A DNA stretch of 64,000 bases. It comes from Fereydounia khargensis. Lineage: Eukaryota; Basidiomycota; Ustilaginomycetes; Urocystidales; Fereydouniaceae. The notes beneath the pieces are model-generated. The model searched no databases, was not told where the DNA came from, and was given only the letters and a program-made list of their open reading frames with translations. Each line of letters begins with the position of its first letter. Position 1 is the first letter of the stretch. The translations under genes were made by a program, and so were the position numbers. Shown here one piece after another: positions 54,262 to 64,000 of the stretch. Location: the NCBI GenBank assembly GCA_026413255.1, contig JAOCZO010000031.1, forward strand, positions 51,699 to 115,698. Reading direction: 5' to 3'.

Positions 54262-55699
54262 CTACAATTTGCTTCCCGAAGACCTTGCCTGTTGTTCGCG
54301 GACGTGGTCCCAGAGACCACCGACGATCTTGGAAGTCTTGATACCGTCGGTTTCGTGACCAGCCCACTTACCTTTTGGCGAGAAGGCGTTCCTGAGATGA
54401 GAGACAAAGACGGAAGGCTCTTCGAGAGCGGCAAAGTGACCTCCCTTGGTGGCCTTTGCGATCCAGTGGGTGCCGTTGTAGGTAGTACGGTCAACAAAGG
54501 TCTTGGAGGTGTTGACAATCTCGTCTGGGAAGTCGCTGTAAGCCAAGGGAACTGCGAGGCGGTAAGCGGGATCGGCGTGAATGTCGGGAAGGTAAGGGTT
54601 GATGGTGTAAGGAAGGAAGGAGGTTCCGATCGACCTGGTCATGTGGAACAGAGTGGCAGTCTCGAGCAGGTCGGGAATGTTGAGTGTGGGGTGGTCCGGC
54701 TTGCCCTGGGTAGCGAGCTCGAAGAAGAATCCGAGCCACCCAAGGATACCGACTGGCGAGTCGATGAGACCGTACGACAGCTGAGCCGGTCGGAGCTTCT
54801 GGACGGTGTAGTACGCAGCCTGGCCTTCAAAGTGGGTGGCCTTCTGGATCATGTTGAAAGTGTCTTGGTCGTAGACCATCTTGGCCAAGGACAGAAGAGC
54901 ACTGGACGGAAGGGTGGAGCGAAGGAACTTGGTCAGACCCGAAGGGCTGACAGGACAGAAGTTGAGGTGCACAGCCTGGCAGCCAGTGCCATCCTTCTCA
55001 GCGTGGAGGGCACCAAGGACTCGTGCGTGTGGGGAGCCCCAGTCACCTCCCTGCGAGGCATAGCGGTCGTATCCGAGACCTCGCATGAGTGCATTGAGCA
55101 GGCGTACGTAGCCGACAAAGTCACCAACTCCGGGCTCGTTGGACGGCGGGGGCGACGAATAGAGGTATCCGGGGAGCGAAGGAACCACAACGTGGAATGC
55201 AGGCGCCGAAGGGTCCTCTGAATATGGAGAGCGAGTCAGTTGGAGGCTTGGCCGGCTGACCGGGAGGCCTGGGAGGGAACTTACCAGGCTCAGCGAGCTT
55301 TTCAATGACATGAGTAAACTCGTGGAAGCTTCCCGGCCATCCGTGGACGAGGATGATAGGAATAGCATCTGAGCGTGAGGAGCGCTTGTGGATGAAATGG
55401 AGCTGCTTGCACCAGTCGATCTCGGTGGTGAAATGGTCAAAACGGTTGAGCTTTTCAACGAGGCGATCAATGTCAAGCTTGAGCCAGATGTCGATCGACT
55501 TTTTCATCCACTCGAGGTCGGGCTTGAGCTGATAAAGTCCGTTGGGGCCCTTGAAGCCGTCCGGGAGGAGCGTTTCGTTGGGAAGACGGGCGGTGGACAG
55601 GCGGTGCTTGAGCAGCTCGACTTCGGTCTTGTCAAACTCGACCTTGAACGGCTTGGGCGGCGTGATGGACGGCACGTCTGTGCTGGTTGTGGCAGACAT
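54262..55699 (-). CDS. epoxide hydrolase with peroxisomal SKL tail
   Basis: Two minus-strand exons, 55699-55285 and 55217-54262, give 456 residues. The N-terminal EHN domain (PFKVEFDKTEVELLKHRLSTARLP) precedes an alpha/beta-hydrolase fold. HGWPGSFHEF (about 119) is the oxyanion-hole motif, GGDWGS holds the nucleophile Asp197, and GGHFAALEEP the catalytic His399. These enzymes open epoxides to diols via a covalent Asp-ester; microsomal-type family members act on xenobiotic or lipid epoxides. Unusually for the microsomal type, there is no N-terminal membrane anchor, and the chain ends SSGSKL, a type 1 peroxisomal targeting signal. It may therefore detoxify fatty-acid epoxides inside peroxisomes (inference). 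Confidence 0.9.
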
Positions 55700-56635
55700 G
55701 ATAGACAGGCGGTTAGGAGGTGTGAGTGAGGGGTGAGATGAGATGGGGTAGATTGAGAACGAGAAGGAACGGAGCTGGGGAAGCTCCTTAAAGGCTGAAA
55801 GCAGGTCTGTCCTGTGACTTGAGCCTGTGCGTTTCTTTTCTTTTTTTTTTTTGCGGCACCGGCAATCACGTTCTCACCGAAGAGCCGGGCACCCCAGCTC
55901 ACCACCACTTGACCTTTTTTTTTTTCAACTCGGGGGATCCGATCTGACAGCAGGTTCTGGTCCGAATCCCGAGGTGAAATGCCCAAACATAAAGCCGTGC
56001 CCTGTTATTGTCACCAATCTTGCGGTTACCACAAAGCTTTTATCATCGACCGTGTGAACTTACGAATGGATGTGATGTAAAGGAACTAGATTTCTAGCCA
56101 TCGTGGGGCGGCGGAGAGCTTGTTCATGCGAAACGGTGAGCTTACCGGACCTGGCTATTATGGCTGCAGACGGCGTGATGTGGAGAGAACGAAGAAGTGA
56201 GCAGCAAGTTGCGAGCAGGCGCCATTTCTCGTGCGAACGGGCTGCGCTCGGCAGGCAGCCATACCGCGGCCAAAGCACGAGCTCAGGCGTACATCTCGCA
56301 TCTCGCATGCCTGACCTACCGTGCATTACAGCATTTTACCAACTGAGCCCCTCTGCCAGCGCAACGGTCTGAGACGATCCGGGCACTTGACAGCGTAGCC
56401 GTAATTGATCATTTTCCTTACAGTAACTTACCGTATTGGTTGACTCTCTCACTCATCTCTCGTTTTCAGTGTTTGCCAATCTATCGACGCTTCCGCGCGA
56501 GCCGGAATGGCAGCAAGCGAGGAAAGCACTGCACAGTAGACACAAACACATAGCTCGGTCTGAGTCGCCAAAGGGCTAAAGATAGTCGCCCGAGACGCGT
56601 TGCAAGCTTGGTGAGCTTGGCGAGGATTAGGCTAC

Positions 56636-56654
56636 GGTACAGTACAGTACAGTA
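56636..56654. repeat. (GTACA)n block, dispersed motif copy
   Basis: Three to four GTACA units in tandem in noncoding DNA. Confidence 0.9.
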
Positions 56655-56868
56655 GATGGTCGGTTGGTACTGTGGGCGGAGAGGTGGGGCTGGCTGCATG
56701 CTGCGCGTTCGAGGCAAGACAGAATGAGCTGAAGGTGCACTGCACTGCGTTGCTCTGCGTCTACGTACCGCACAGCTCAGCACAGCACTCGACCGCGCGC
56801 GCACGGCGACATTGAGAACCTACTGTTCGTTGGCCTTGCCGCTGACGGAGCCCATTTAGAGCGTGTAG

Positions 56869-56916
<48 letters not shown>

Positions 56917-56917
56917 G
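56869..56917. repeat. (GTCT)12 microsatellite
   Basis: An uninterrupted GTCT tetranucleotide array of about 49 nt. Confidence 0.95.
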
Positions 56918-56939
56918 GGCATTGGGGTGTCGTGTCAGC

Positions 56940-56994
56940 AGCCTGCCTTGCCTGCCTTGCCTGCCTTGCCTGCCTTGCCCTGCCTTGCCCTGCC
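56940..56994. repeat. CCTTGCCTG tandem array
   Basis: Five to six units of CCTTGCCTG and the variant CCTTGCCCTG, immediately after the GTCT array. Confidence 0.88.
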
Positions 56995-57761
56995 TCTCTG
57001 CTGCTTCATTTGCGACTGTGGTGGCTCTCGTTGTGCCCTTAGGCTGAGCTGCTCGGTCGATCCGAGTGACACCCTCGCCCTGCACCTTTTCCCCCCCGCC
57101 GCCCGCCGAGGCAGCATACGCGCTGCATCCTGGTCTGCTTGCAGTGCTTTCTTTTTGGTGCCCAGCCAGCCACGGACAGCCAGCGAGCTACTTTGGTCAG
57201 TCACGCCGCGCGGCACTGCACTGCAGGGCACGGCACTGCAACTGCAACTGCAACTGCTGCCGCCAAATCTGCACCCTCCTGAACAGCATCGGCGACGCCG
57301 CGCGAGACATTGGCACTCCAACACCAACTCAGCCTCACTTTTCCACTCCCTCACTCTCCCTTCCTCTTCTTCTTCGTCCCCACCCCTCCGCACCCAAGGA
57401 TCAACAGAATCAGGCAGCCAAGCAAGCAGGTTCCATTCCCCTTCACTCACGCAACCAGCCACATCTCATATCACCGACTTCCCAGCTGAGCTCTGGTCTC
57501 CGAGACGGGACTCAGACCCCCTTGGCACCCCGAAATTTCTTGGTAGCGCCTCCACCATTGACCCCTTGCCGCAACTTGGAAACCAGCCTTCCTCCCCCCT
57601 CCCTTCCCGGCCAAGCATCAGCTTGCACCTACCTTTCTCCCACACGCACACATTCCTTTCACGCACCCACGACAACTTCATTCTTATCTTTCTTCCACCT
57701 ATACTGACATCGATTCCGCTCTTTCCCTGCTCAATCAGGCTGAGAGCCTCTCCTCACCACG

Positions 57762-59939
57762 ATGACTAGTACCGACGAGCCAGTCGCCCATCATGAGATA
57801 GACCTCGACGATGTCGCCTCTTCCACAGGCAAGGAGAGCACGGCAAATGCAGAGTCATCAGCAACCTCATTTGGTGGCTCGCCAAGTCCCTCACCGCGCG
57901 CGTCCAAGCTCAAGACCAAGTCTCTCCAAGACGAGGCCTTGTCCGCAGACCAGCTCGAGTCTCTCTACGAACACCTTCCCGAGGACAGCACCGCCCTCAA
58001 GGCTATCGTAGGAACCATGCGCCTCGAGATTTCCAGACGAGACAAGACGATCGAGCATCTCTCCGCCGAGATGGACCAAGTCAAGGCATCCCACTCGGTT
58101 GTGCTTCAGAGGTCTGCCGAGTGGCAGGATGAGCTCGAAACACTACGTTGGAAGGTGCCCAAGCTCGAGCAGGAGCTTCAGCAAGAAAAGGCCGCACGCG
58201 AGGCAGAATCAGACAGGGTCAAGGACCTCCGCCTCCGAGCCGAAGAGAGTCGAAGGGCCATCATGCGCCTCCAGGGCGAGCAACAGGATGCCAGAGCAAA
58301 AGCCAAGGCTGAGAACCGCCGCAGCATGGGTCCAGGAAGCCTTGCTGGCTGGAACCCGCCTGCCTCTCTGCGCGACGAGCAGGAGGAGGCTGAAAAGCGC
58401 AAGTCTAAACGCGCCAGTCTAGCCTTCGGACCCAACGCTGGTCTCGCTATCGCCGCTGCTGGCCGACCTGGTGGCCATAGGCGCACTGCAAGTGGTGGTC
58501 GCAGTGCTTCCAGAACCGGGGACGAGGATCAAGATGAGCCATTGAGCCCTACTCTGCCCGGTCTCCGTGGCCTTAGGCTCTCCGGCGCACCTTCTGGTGC
58601 CGTCGGCTCATCCTCTCTCCTCGCACCTGGCCTCCCCGGCGACGACGATGCGTCATCCAATGCAGGGTCCCGCCGTAGCTCGTTCCAGAGCACTTCGCGA
58701 CGCTCCCCTAGAGTCACTCCAACAGAGCTGCCCGAACCATCTGAGCTTGCGCCCACCGGGTCGCTTCTTGGCGGTGCCCGACTCGCAATTCCAGGTACCA
58801 GTGCCTCGCGGACCTCGCTCACCGCGTCGCCTGCTTTGTCGCAAGGTGCACTAAGCTCGGCATCGCCCATCCTGGAAGATGCAGAGGACGACGAGAATCG
58901 CTCAGCTGGTCCTAACGGAGTCAATGCGGAGCTCAAGGCAAAGGAGGTGGAGATTGAGAGGCTGACACGCGAGATGAAGGAGATGCGCCATCGCATGGAG
59001 GAGGCACTCGAAGCGAGACAGGCAAGTGAGGCGTGTCTCAAAGCGCTGCGAGAGTTTATCGCCAACCACGATGCTGCCGCGGATGCTGAAGAAGGCGTGG
59101 ACCAGATTGGCGATCTCAGCACCGATACGGCTGCACCTATGCGATCCAACAGCAAGCGCACCAGCGTTGGAGCTGGTCTCCTGCGTGGTGTCAAGCTCCC
59201 GCCTCTACCGACCGACGCGGATGGCGACGAGCCCGCCAGCCCTGCCAAACCAGCGGCAAGCGGGTGGTCGATGAAGATCCCCCAGCTGATTCGTAAGGGT
59301 ACGTCCTCCAGCACGGGTGCCAGCTCAGCCAATGTGCCAACGCCCTCGGACGAGATGGGCAACGCTCCTCCCATGGATCTATCCGCGTCGCCGAAGAAGG
59401 ATGCGTCTGGCGCTGCCTCTGCGATCGGGGGGAGCCTCGCGAGCTTTGGCAACCTTCTCTCGCGCAACAGCATCAGCATGGCCAATAGTCCCTTTGCCGG
59501 GTTTGGCGAAGCCAAAAAGGCACCTGGCTCAGCGAGCAGTCCACCTCTGGATGCTCCCGCCGCTGTAGCGGAAGCGACATCGCCGCCGCTTGCATCGAAT
59601 GGATTCAAGGGCTTCAATTGGTTCAAGAAAGGCGCGGAGGCCACGCCAGCGGCAGCTGAAGGCGGGGCACCCAACGCTGTTGCGACTGCTGCCGTAGAGG
59701 AGAAGGTCATGTCACCTCCCTTTCGCTCGCTAGACCATGACCAACTCGCCATCACCCGCCAGTCGGTTGCAGCATCACCCGAGATCAAGGCCAAGGCTGA
59801 GCTGACTCCACTCGGATCGCAAGAAACAGTACCCAAGCGACCCGCGGAACCCCAGCTATCGTACCGCGCGCAAAAGGCGCTCGAGAAGACAGCTGGCGTC
59901 TCGGATGAGAGCGTGTTTGTCCCCGCAGCTTTTGACTAG
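57762..59939 (+). CDS. coiled-coil protein of unknown function
   Basis: A single exon, 725 residues. I do not recognise the family. A heptad-rich helix runs from about 58 to 190 (DQLESLYEHLPEDSTALKAIV, LRLRAEESRRAIMRLQ) with Leu/Ile at regular spacing. A second short coiled coil at about 385-430 (AKEVEIERLTREMKEMRHRMEEALEAR) precedes KALREFIANHDA. The rest is Ser/Ala/Pro-rich and disordered. Repeated aromatic-basic patches occur near the C-terminus (FKGFNWFKKGAEA). The end LSYRAQKALEKTAG...VFVPAAFD looks conserved in style. The layout (N-terminal coiled coil, disordered middle, short C-terminal motif) suggests a cytoskeletal or trafficking adaptor, but nothing specific supports this. The long C-rich leader upstream suggests substantial expression. 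Confidence 0.75.
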   Translation: MTSTDEPVAHHEIDLDDVASSTGKESTANAESSATSFGGSPSPSPRASKLKTKSLQDEALSADQLESLYEHLPEDSTALKAIVGTMRLEISRRDKTIEHLSAEMDQVKASHSVVLQRSAEWQDELETLRWKVPKLEQELQQEKAAREAESDRVKDLRLRAEESRRAIMRLQGEQQDARAKAKAENRRSMGPGSLAGWNPPASLRDEQEEAEKRKSKRASLAFGPNAGLAIAAAGRPGGHRRTASGGRSASRTGDEDQDEPLSPTLPGLRGLRLSGAPSGAVGSSSLLAPGLPGDDDASSNAGSRRSSFQSTSRRSPRVTPTELPEPSELAPTGSLLGGARLAIPGTSASRTSLTASPALSQGALSSASPILEDAEDDENRSAGPNGVNAELKAKEVEIERLTREMKEMRHRMEEALEARQASEACLKALREFIANHDAAADAEEGVDQIGDLSTDTAAPMRSNSKRTSVGAGLLRGVKLPPLPTDADGDEPASPAKPAASGWSMKIPQLIRKGTSSSTGASSANVPTPSDEMGNAPPMDLSASPKKDASGAASAIGGSLASFGNLLSRNSISMANSPFAGFGEAKKAPGSASSPPLDAPAAVAEATSPPLASNGFKGFNWFKKGAEATPAAAEGGAPNAVATAAVEEKVMSPPFRSLDHDQLAITRQSVAASPEIKAKAELTPLGSQETVPKRPAEPQLSYRAQKALEKTAGVSDESVFVPAAFD

Positions 59940-60351
59940 GGCGAGTGTACTTGGCTTGTTCGTGTCTCCTTTCTTTGACCCCGTTCTCTATTCTGTAGCA
60001 TGGTTCCGATGTGTTTTACATTTTTGATTTGCACGACAAGAGAGACAGAGAAGTCTCCTTCCTATCTAATGAAACAACGTGACGACAAGTGAACAGGTCA
60101 TGGATCGTAGACCTGTGTGACTGCCAAACTGCAGCAGCAACGCCCAGTGCTACCATCATGCCAATTGGAACTGAAAGCCTCACGATTGCGTCTGCCCTCT
60201 GGCGCATCCTGCTCAATGACTCGGAGACAATCCTCCAAGCGATGCGCCCACGCAGTACGGTAAATTCCATTTGAAATGCGGCCTGAACACTTCCTCCACC
60301 TTTTGAACGCTAGTTGAGACCGTTGTCCTGCTCGGCGGCATCAGCATCATG
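59940..60351. other. intergenic, convergent, about 410 nt
   Basis: Between the coiled-coil gene and TDP1 stops. A minus-strand frame of 84 codons (60270-60016) is noted separately as a weak candidate. Confidence 0.5.
60016..60270 (-). CDS. weak candidate: small single-pass membrane protein
   Basis: An 84-codon frame in the 3' region beyond TDP1. The translation has a basic N-terminal helix (VLRGRIAWRIVSESLSRMRQ) and one hydrophobic segment (VPIGMMVALGVAAAVW), then a polar tail. No family was recognised, and the position inside a short convergent gap makes chance or UTR origin likely. Confidence 0.2.
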   Translation of the reverse strand: MEFTVLRGRIAWRIVSESLSRMRQRADAIVRLSVPIGMMVALGVAAAVWQSHRSTIHDLFTCRHVVSLDRKETSLSLLSCKSKM

Positions 60352-62380
60352 TCACACAGCGCAAATGCATAGCTCTCTCCCCTCACTCACCCAAGGTACA
60401 TCGTCGCGCGCATACCTGGTCGTAGGGCGGGTATATGTCACTGCGCGGAGGCAGTCAGCGTCCGCACCGTGCTCTTCAATATCGGCTGCGTGGATGGGGA
60501 GCACGACACCGCTGAATAAAATCATGTCTGTCAATATCTATTCAATCTGGATCGGTAGCAGCCTTGTGAGAGTGCAAAACTCACAGTTCCCAGTTCCTCG
60601 TCGACATAGTGGGTGCATTGACCTTGCCACTGATAACACCGTGTGCTGCACGTGTAAAGTTGGAAGAGCCCAGGTAGGTCCATCCGATGGGTTTGTCTTT
60701 GCCCTCTTCGGATGCCGAGGAAAGCGTGCGTCCACCACGGCCGGTCGAGTTGAATGCTCGTGCGAGGAATTCCTTCTTAGACGGCATGTAGGCAAGCAGA
60801 CTCTTGGCGTGCATCATTATGTCGCCACGTCGACTTTTTGGCTGATGGTAGACGTGCTTGATCCTGCAAAAGACGGGGAGGTCAGTGAGACAGGTCAAAA
60901 CTAGAACTACAAGAGTATATTAAACTCACGGTGACTTTTCAAAGTCTTTAGCCTTGCCAAAGAAGGAAAGCGCACCAATAGGCCCCTCGACAGAATTGTT
61001 CTCTACCCATCGATGACTAGGAAACAGAATCTTGACCGGCGGAAAGCCGCGCGAGTCGAAATCGTCTTGCTCGTTGAATGTGGGTTTGCGTCCGGTGGCG
61101 GTGAAATAGGCCGAGTGCTCCTCGTTTTGCTTTCCACTCAAAGGGAGTAGTCCTCGTGGGTCAAGACCAGAGGCTAAGATGTGAAAGTGTTCCATCCACT
61201 TGCGATCGAGGTTGGCGAGTGATGAACCCTGAGCCTCCACAGCAAGCGAGTCGCCACGCTTACCACCGATGCCAAGTGAGCGCACTACCTTGCCGAGGCG
61301 ACCGAGACCCTGAGACTCGATGGCGTCCCAGCCGGTCAACACGGCTTGTTCTGGCCAGGTAGCCACAATAGAGGCCTTTGCTTGTGAAAAGTCAGTACGG
61401 CGTAACGCCTGGAAGACAGCGTGTGACTGAGGCATCAAAAGGTTCTGCAGTACGCGCTCGAGCTGGTCGCGAAAGTCATTCTCAGGCTGTGCTGAGGTAG
61501 AAGCCGAGAATTGAAAGTCCTGAATAAAGGCGGTATTTTCGATACGCTCCCAGTCTGGGCTGTACAGGTTGCCAGAGAGGATGGCGACGCGAACAAAGTC
61601 ATCGTAGATGAGGATGAGAAACTTCATGTGCTGCGTGTTCCACTGATGCTTGTTCCCTCCGTTTCTCGATCTACGCGGTTCACAGATGTCCCAGCCAGGG
61701 CAAAGGACAGAAGCGGGCTGATCCATAGGCTCGTGGAGGATCAAGGTGACGTTGATGCCGCGTGGGAAGAGCGAGTAGAGCCATCGAATTTCCAAGGCGT
61801 AGGTCGCCATCACGACGTGCTTGAGTCCATTGGGTTTGGTGGGTGTAGACGGAAGGAGAAACGAAGCGAGCGGGCATCCTTGCTTGCCAGGAGCTGCGTA
61901 GCGATTGTAGGAATGCTTGACGGTGCCTTGCCAGAAGCGGTCATCAGCCGTGATGGGATCAGTCGCAGCCTTGCGTCTTGAGCTTGGGATAGAGGATGAA
62001 GCTAATGTGGGTATGCAGGGTTTGGCAGATGAACTGGACGCCTGCGATGGCGGATTTAGACGGCGGCGTTGTGCTGGAGCTGGACGAGGTAGGGTGGGCT
62101 CTTCGTCAGAATCGGTGCTGCTACTGTTACGTCCTTCATCTCGACGACGCCTGCGAATACGTTCACGACGCTCGCGCTCTAGCTGAGCACGGTCAGGTAT
62201 GAGGGAGGCGAGGGATGGCGTCACACTGCCACTGGATGTGGGTGCAGATGCGGAGGCGGAGGCGGAAGCAGAAGGACCAGGCCGAGTCGCTGGGTGAGAT
62301 GCGGGAGGCAGGCGCTCAGACTCGGATGCGGTCTCGCTGTCAGATATGACGATGGGTTCATCCCGGTTTGAGCGAGGCAT
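60352..62380 (-). CDS. TDP1: tyrosyl-DNA phosphodiesterase 1
   Basis: Three minus-strand exons (62380-60930, 60863-60585, 60511-60352) encode 629 residues. The two HKD-type active-site motifs of the phospholipase D superfamily are present: HMKFLILIYDDFVRVAILSGN (His251, Lys253) and MMHAKSLLAYMP (His502, Lys504), then SSNFTRAAHG and NWELGVVLP. Tdp1 removes trapped topoisomerase I peptides and other adducts from DNA 3' ends, in the nucleus (and mitochondria). The N-terminal 140 residues are Ser/Arg-rich and disordered, beginning with an acidic SUMO-interaction-like patch (PIVISDSETASE). The last acceptor (60512) was fixed by the conserved ELGVVLP across the junction. It diverges from the SET-domain gene with 222 nt between starts. 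Confidence 0.93.
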
Positions 62381-62602
62381 GGTTGGGTAGCATGTATGTT
62401 GGAGTGCGTGGAGAAGTGTTGGTCTCTCTACCTGACTCTGCTCAGTCGAGAGAGTTAGTGTTGTTGTTCGGGACTCGGAAGTGCGGAACGTGAGTCAAAA
62501 AAGAAAATCACAAGTGGAGAAAGAGGAGGGACGGGCTAAGCCGAGTGACTTTATGCTTTGCGCTCTCATATTCGCGACAGCCGAAAAGTTACAGGATAAG
62601 AT
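62381..62602. promoter_or_regulatory. bidirectional promoter, TDP1 / SET gene
   Basis: Only 222 nt between divergent start codons. Both promoters must lie here. No clear TATA box was seen. Confidence 0.55.
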
Positions 62603-63872
62603 ATGGCACACGAAAAGGCGGCAAGACTTGGCGCATGGTTCGATTCAAATGGCATCGAGCTGCACCCTTCCGTTGAGATCACAGCTGAACCCGACACGGG
62701 GCTGGGCCTGAGTGCCACCGCCGCGCTCTCCGCTGACACCGAGGTTCTTCGCATCCCACATGCAGCCTGCATCTCACCCACAAGTGCTCTCGCGGCGCTT
62801 CAAGGACTGAGCGCCGAGCCACTGCCCCAATCGCTGCGGAGAGAGAGGCTTCCAATAGCCTATCTGTTTTTGACTGCGCTCGGGCGGCTCAAGGATCATG
62901 CAGACTATGTTGCTTCTATCCCGCGAATCTTCACCACTGCGCTCCACCTTCGGCCCGCTGAGCTCGAGCTTCTGCGCGGCACACCACTGCATGCTGCTAC
63001 CGAGGAGCAGCTGACCTCGACCTCAGAAGAGTACACCGCGCTGGCATCCTGGCTGTCTCTGCAAGAAGACCGACTTGAGCTCTATCGATGGGCAGCCAGT
63101 GCGCATTCCAGCCGCGCCTTTCCTCCCTCCTTACTCAACCTCCCATCGGAAGAAGGACCCGTGCTGATCCCAGGTCTGGACCTCCTCAACCATGCACGCG
63201 CACATCCTGTCACCTGGTCGACTGACGGCACTCACGTACATATGTCTACGCACTACCCCATTTGCCAAGGCTCTCAGGTATACAACAACTACGGCCCCAA
63301 GAGTAACCAGGAACTGCTCGCCTCGTACGGATTCACTCTCCCCGGTAGCCAGGACGACTTTCTCTCGCTCAAGCTGTCTGGTTCAGATCAGACACATCAC
63401 TGGCGACTAGATCACCCAGCTGCTCCTAAATCTCTCATTGCTGACATCGCCGCACAGCTTCCACCTAAACAAGAGGACGAGTCTGACCTCGAACACCGCG
63501 GTTCTGTTCTCGAAACCCTCGAAGTGCTCCTCGTCCAAAAGAGAAAGGCGCTACGGGCTTCTGATGCGCTGATCGAGCAGGCACTAGATGGGTCGGTACC
63601 GCTTGAAACTGATCCAAAGGTTGAGGACAGAATCAAAAGGAACCCAGAGTCTCCTGTGCGAGAACCTGTCTTGCGCATAATCTCTGAATATCGTTCTGGT
63701 ACGTCCATCTCTCCCATTCTTTTGGCCCACTCTACGTTTACATTGACTGAACCCTTCCCTTTCTTCCCTTTATACAGGACAATATGCCATTTTTAAAAAA
63801 GCTATTCGTTGGACCCGAGACCAGCTTGAAGAGATTGCTGACCAGCTCGAAGACGAGGATGGCAGCGAGTAG
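62603..63872 (+). CDS. SET-domain lysine methyltransferase, SETD6/Rkm-like
   Basis: Two exons, 62603-63698 and 63778-63872, encode 396 residues. The split SET domain begins near residue 20 (SVEITAEPDTGLGLSATAALS, the typical glycine-rich start) and has LIPGLDLLNHARAHPVTW (Asn-His near 195) and YNNYGPKSNQELLASYGF (about 227-243). These are the cofactor and catalytic tyrosine motifs of the SETD3/SETD6/Rkm class, whose members methylate non-histone proteins such as ribosomal subunits. A helical C-terminal Rubisco-LSMT-like substrate-binding region follows and ends in a Glu/Asp-rich tail (LEEIADQLEDEDGSE). Exon 2 has only 31 codons. The substrate is unknown. The window ends 128 nt later. Confidence 0.88.
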
Positions 63873-63893
63873 CGCTAGCAGGGACCACCAACA

Positions 63894-63926
63894 CCCCCCC
63901 GGGGGGGGGGGGGGGGGGGGGGGGGG
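63894..63926. repeat. C7-G26 homopolymer tract
   Basis: Seven C followed directly by 26 G, 22 nt after the SET-gene stop codon. Tracts of this length are prone to sequencing or assembly error. Confidence 0.9.
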
Positions 63927-64000
63927 CGGAGGCGCAGTTCGACAGTCACTGGCGGTGCGCTGCTGCTGGGCGGTGCGGCACTGCCTGTAGCTGCGAGGGC

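Larger units (their letters stand above)
55700..57761. other. intergenic, 2.1 kb, simple repeats
   Basis: Divergent region between the epoxide hydrolase and the coiled-coil gene. It has T-rich tracts near 55840 and 55915, a GTACAGTACAGTACAGTA block at 56636-56654, a (GTCT)n array and a CCTTGCCTG array. The C-rich leader region 57060-57760 is probably 5' UTR of the coiled-coil gene. Open frames here are repeat-driven. Confidence 0.5.

Noticed and set aside
56312-56345. tRNA-like D-arm (GCTCAGTTGGTAAAATGC on minus strand)
   Set aside because: No matching acceptor stem, anticodon arm or TTC-containing T arm was found downstream; treated as chance.
58529-59836. 435-codon frame antisense to the coiled-coil gene
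   Set aside because: Ser/Ala-rich mirror of a low-complexity sense protein, with no recognisable domain or promoter arrangement.

Overview
This window is nuclear DNA of a filamentous or dimorphic fungus. It is most likely a basidiomycete, and the mix of short introns (about 40-120 nt, mostly with GTGAGT donors), moderately high GC, Ser/Pro/Ala-rich disordered proteins and gene content suggests Ustilaginomycotina (smut relatives). The phylum-level call is inferred from gene structure and protein style, not from a search. I resolved 25 protein-coding genes, most of them with exon-intron structures checked for reading phase, plus one intron-containing tRNA gene. No operons, prophages, insertion sequences, CRISPR arrays or intact transposons were seen.

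Layout. 0-10 kb: cystathionine gamma-synthase (STR2, +) converges on a large SANT-domain corepressor (SNT1-like, -); then a tRNA-Glu(CTC) gene. 10-21 kb: the ubiquitin-conjugating enzyme UBC4/5, carnitine acetyltransferase with both a mitochondrial leader and a peroxisomal SKL tail, an essential myosin light chain, a mitochondrial-type rhomboid protease, a PAR32-like GRGGAGN protein, and the exosome subunit RRP45. 21-35 kb (all minus strand): a large SAM-dependent methyltransferase, a carotenoid cleavage oxygenase, a GT31-like glycosyltransferase ending in a PAN-like module, and a SNF2 helicase of ERCC6L2 type; a small secreted GPI-anchored protein follows. 36-40 kb is a 4.3-kb gene-poor stretch. 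40-48 kb: an orphan seven-transmembrane protein, an ankyrin protein and the elongation factor ELF1 sharing a 240-bp promoter, an LRR/F-box-like protein, and ATP synthase subunit g. 48-64 kb: a WBP4-like zinc-finger splicing protein, the ER chaperone BiP/KAR2, a peroxisomal epoxide hydrolase, a coiled-coil orphan, and tyrosyl-DNA phosphodiesterase 1 diverging from a SET-domain methyltransferase.

Most genes are unrelated housekeeping functions, as expected for a fungal chromosome arm, so I see no gene cluster acting as one pathway. Recurrent themes are peroxisome/mitochondrion targeting (two SKL tails), DNA repair and transcription (TDP1, ERCC6L2-like, ELF1, SNT1) and the secretory pathway (BiP, GT31, GPI protein). 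The best candidates for new biology are the seven-transmembrane orphan, the two-compartment carnitine acetyltransferase, the dispersed TACTGTAC/GTACAGTA intergenic motif, and an inverted repeat upstream of the carotenoid oxygenase.
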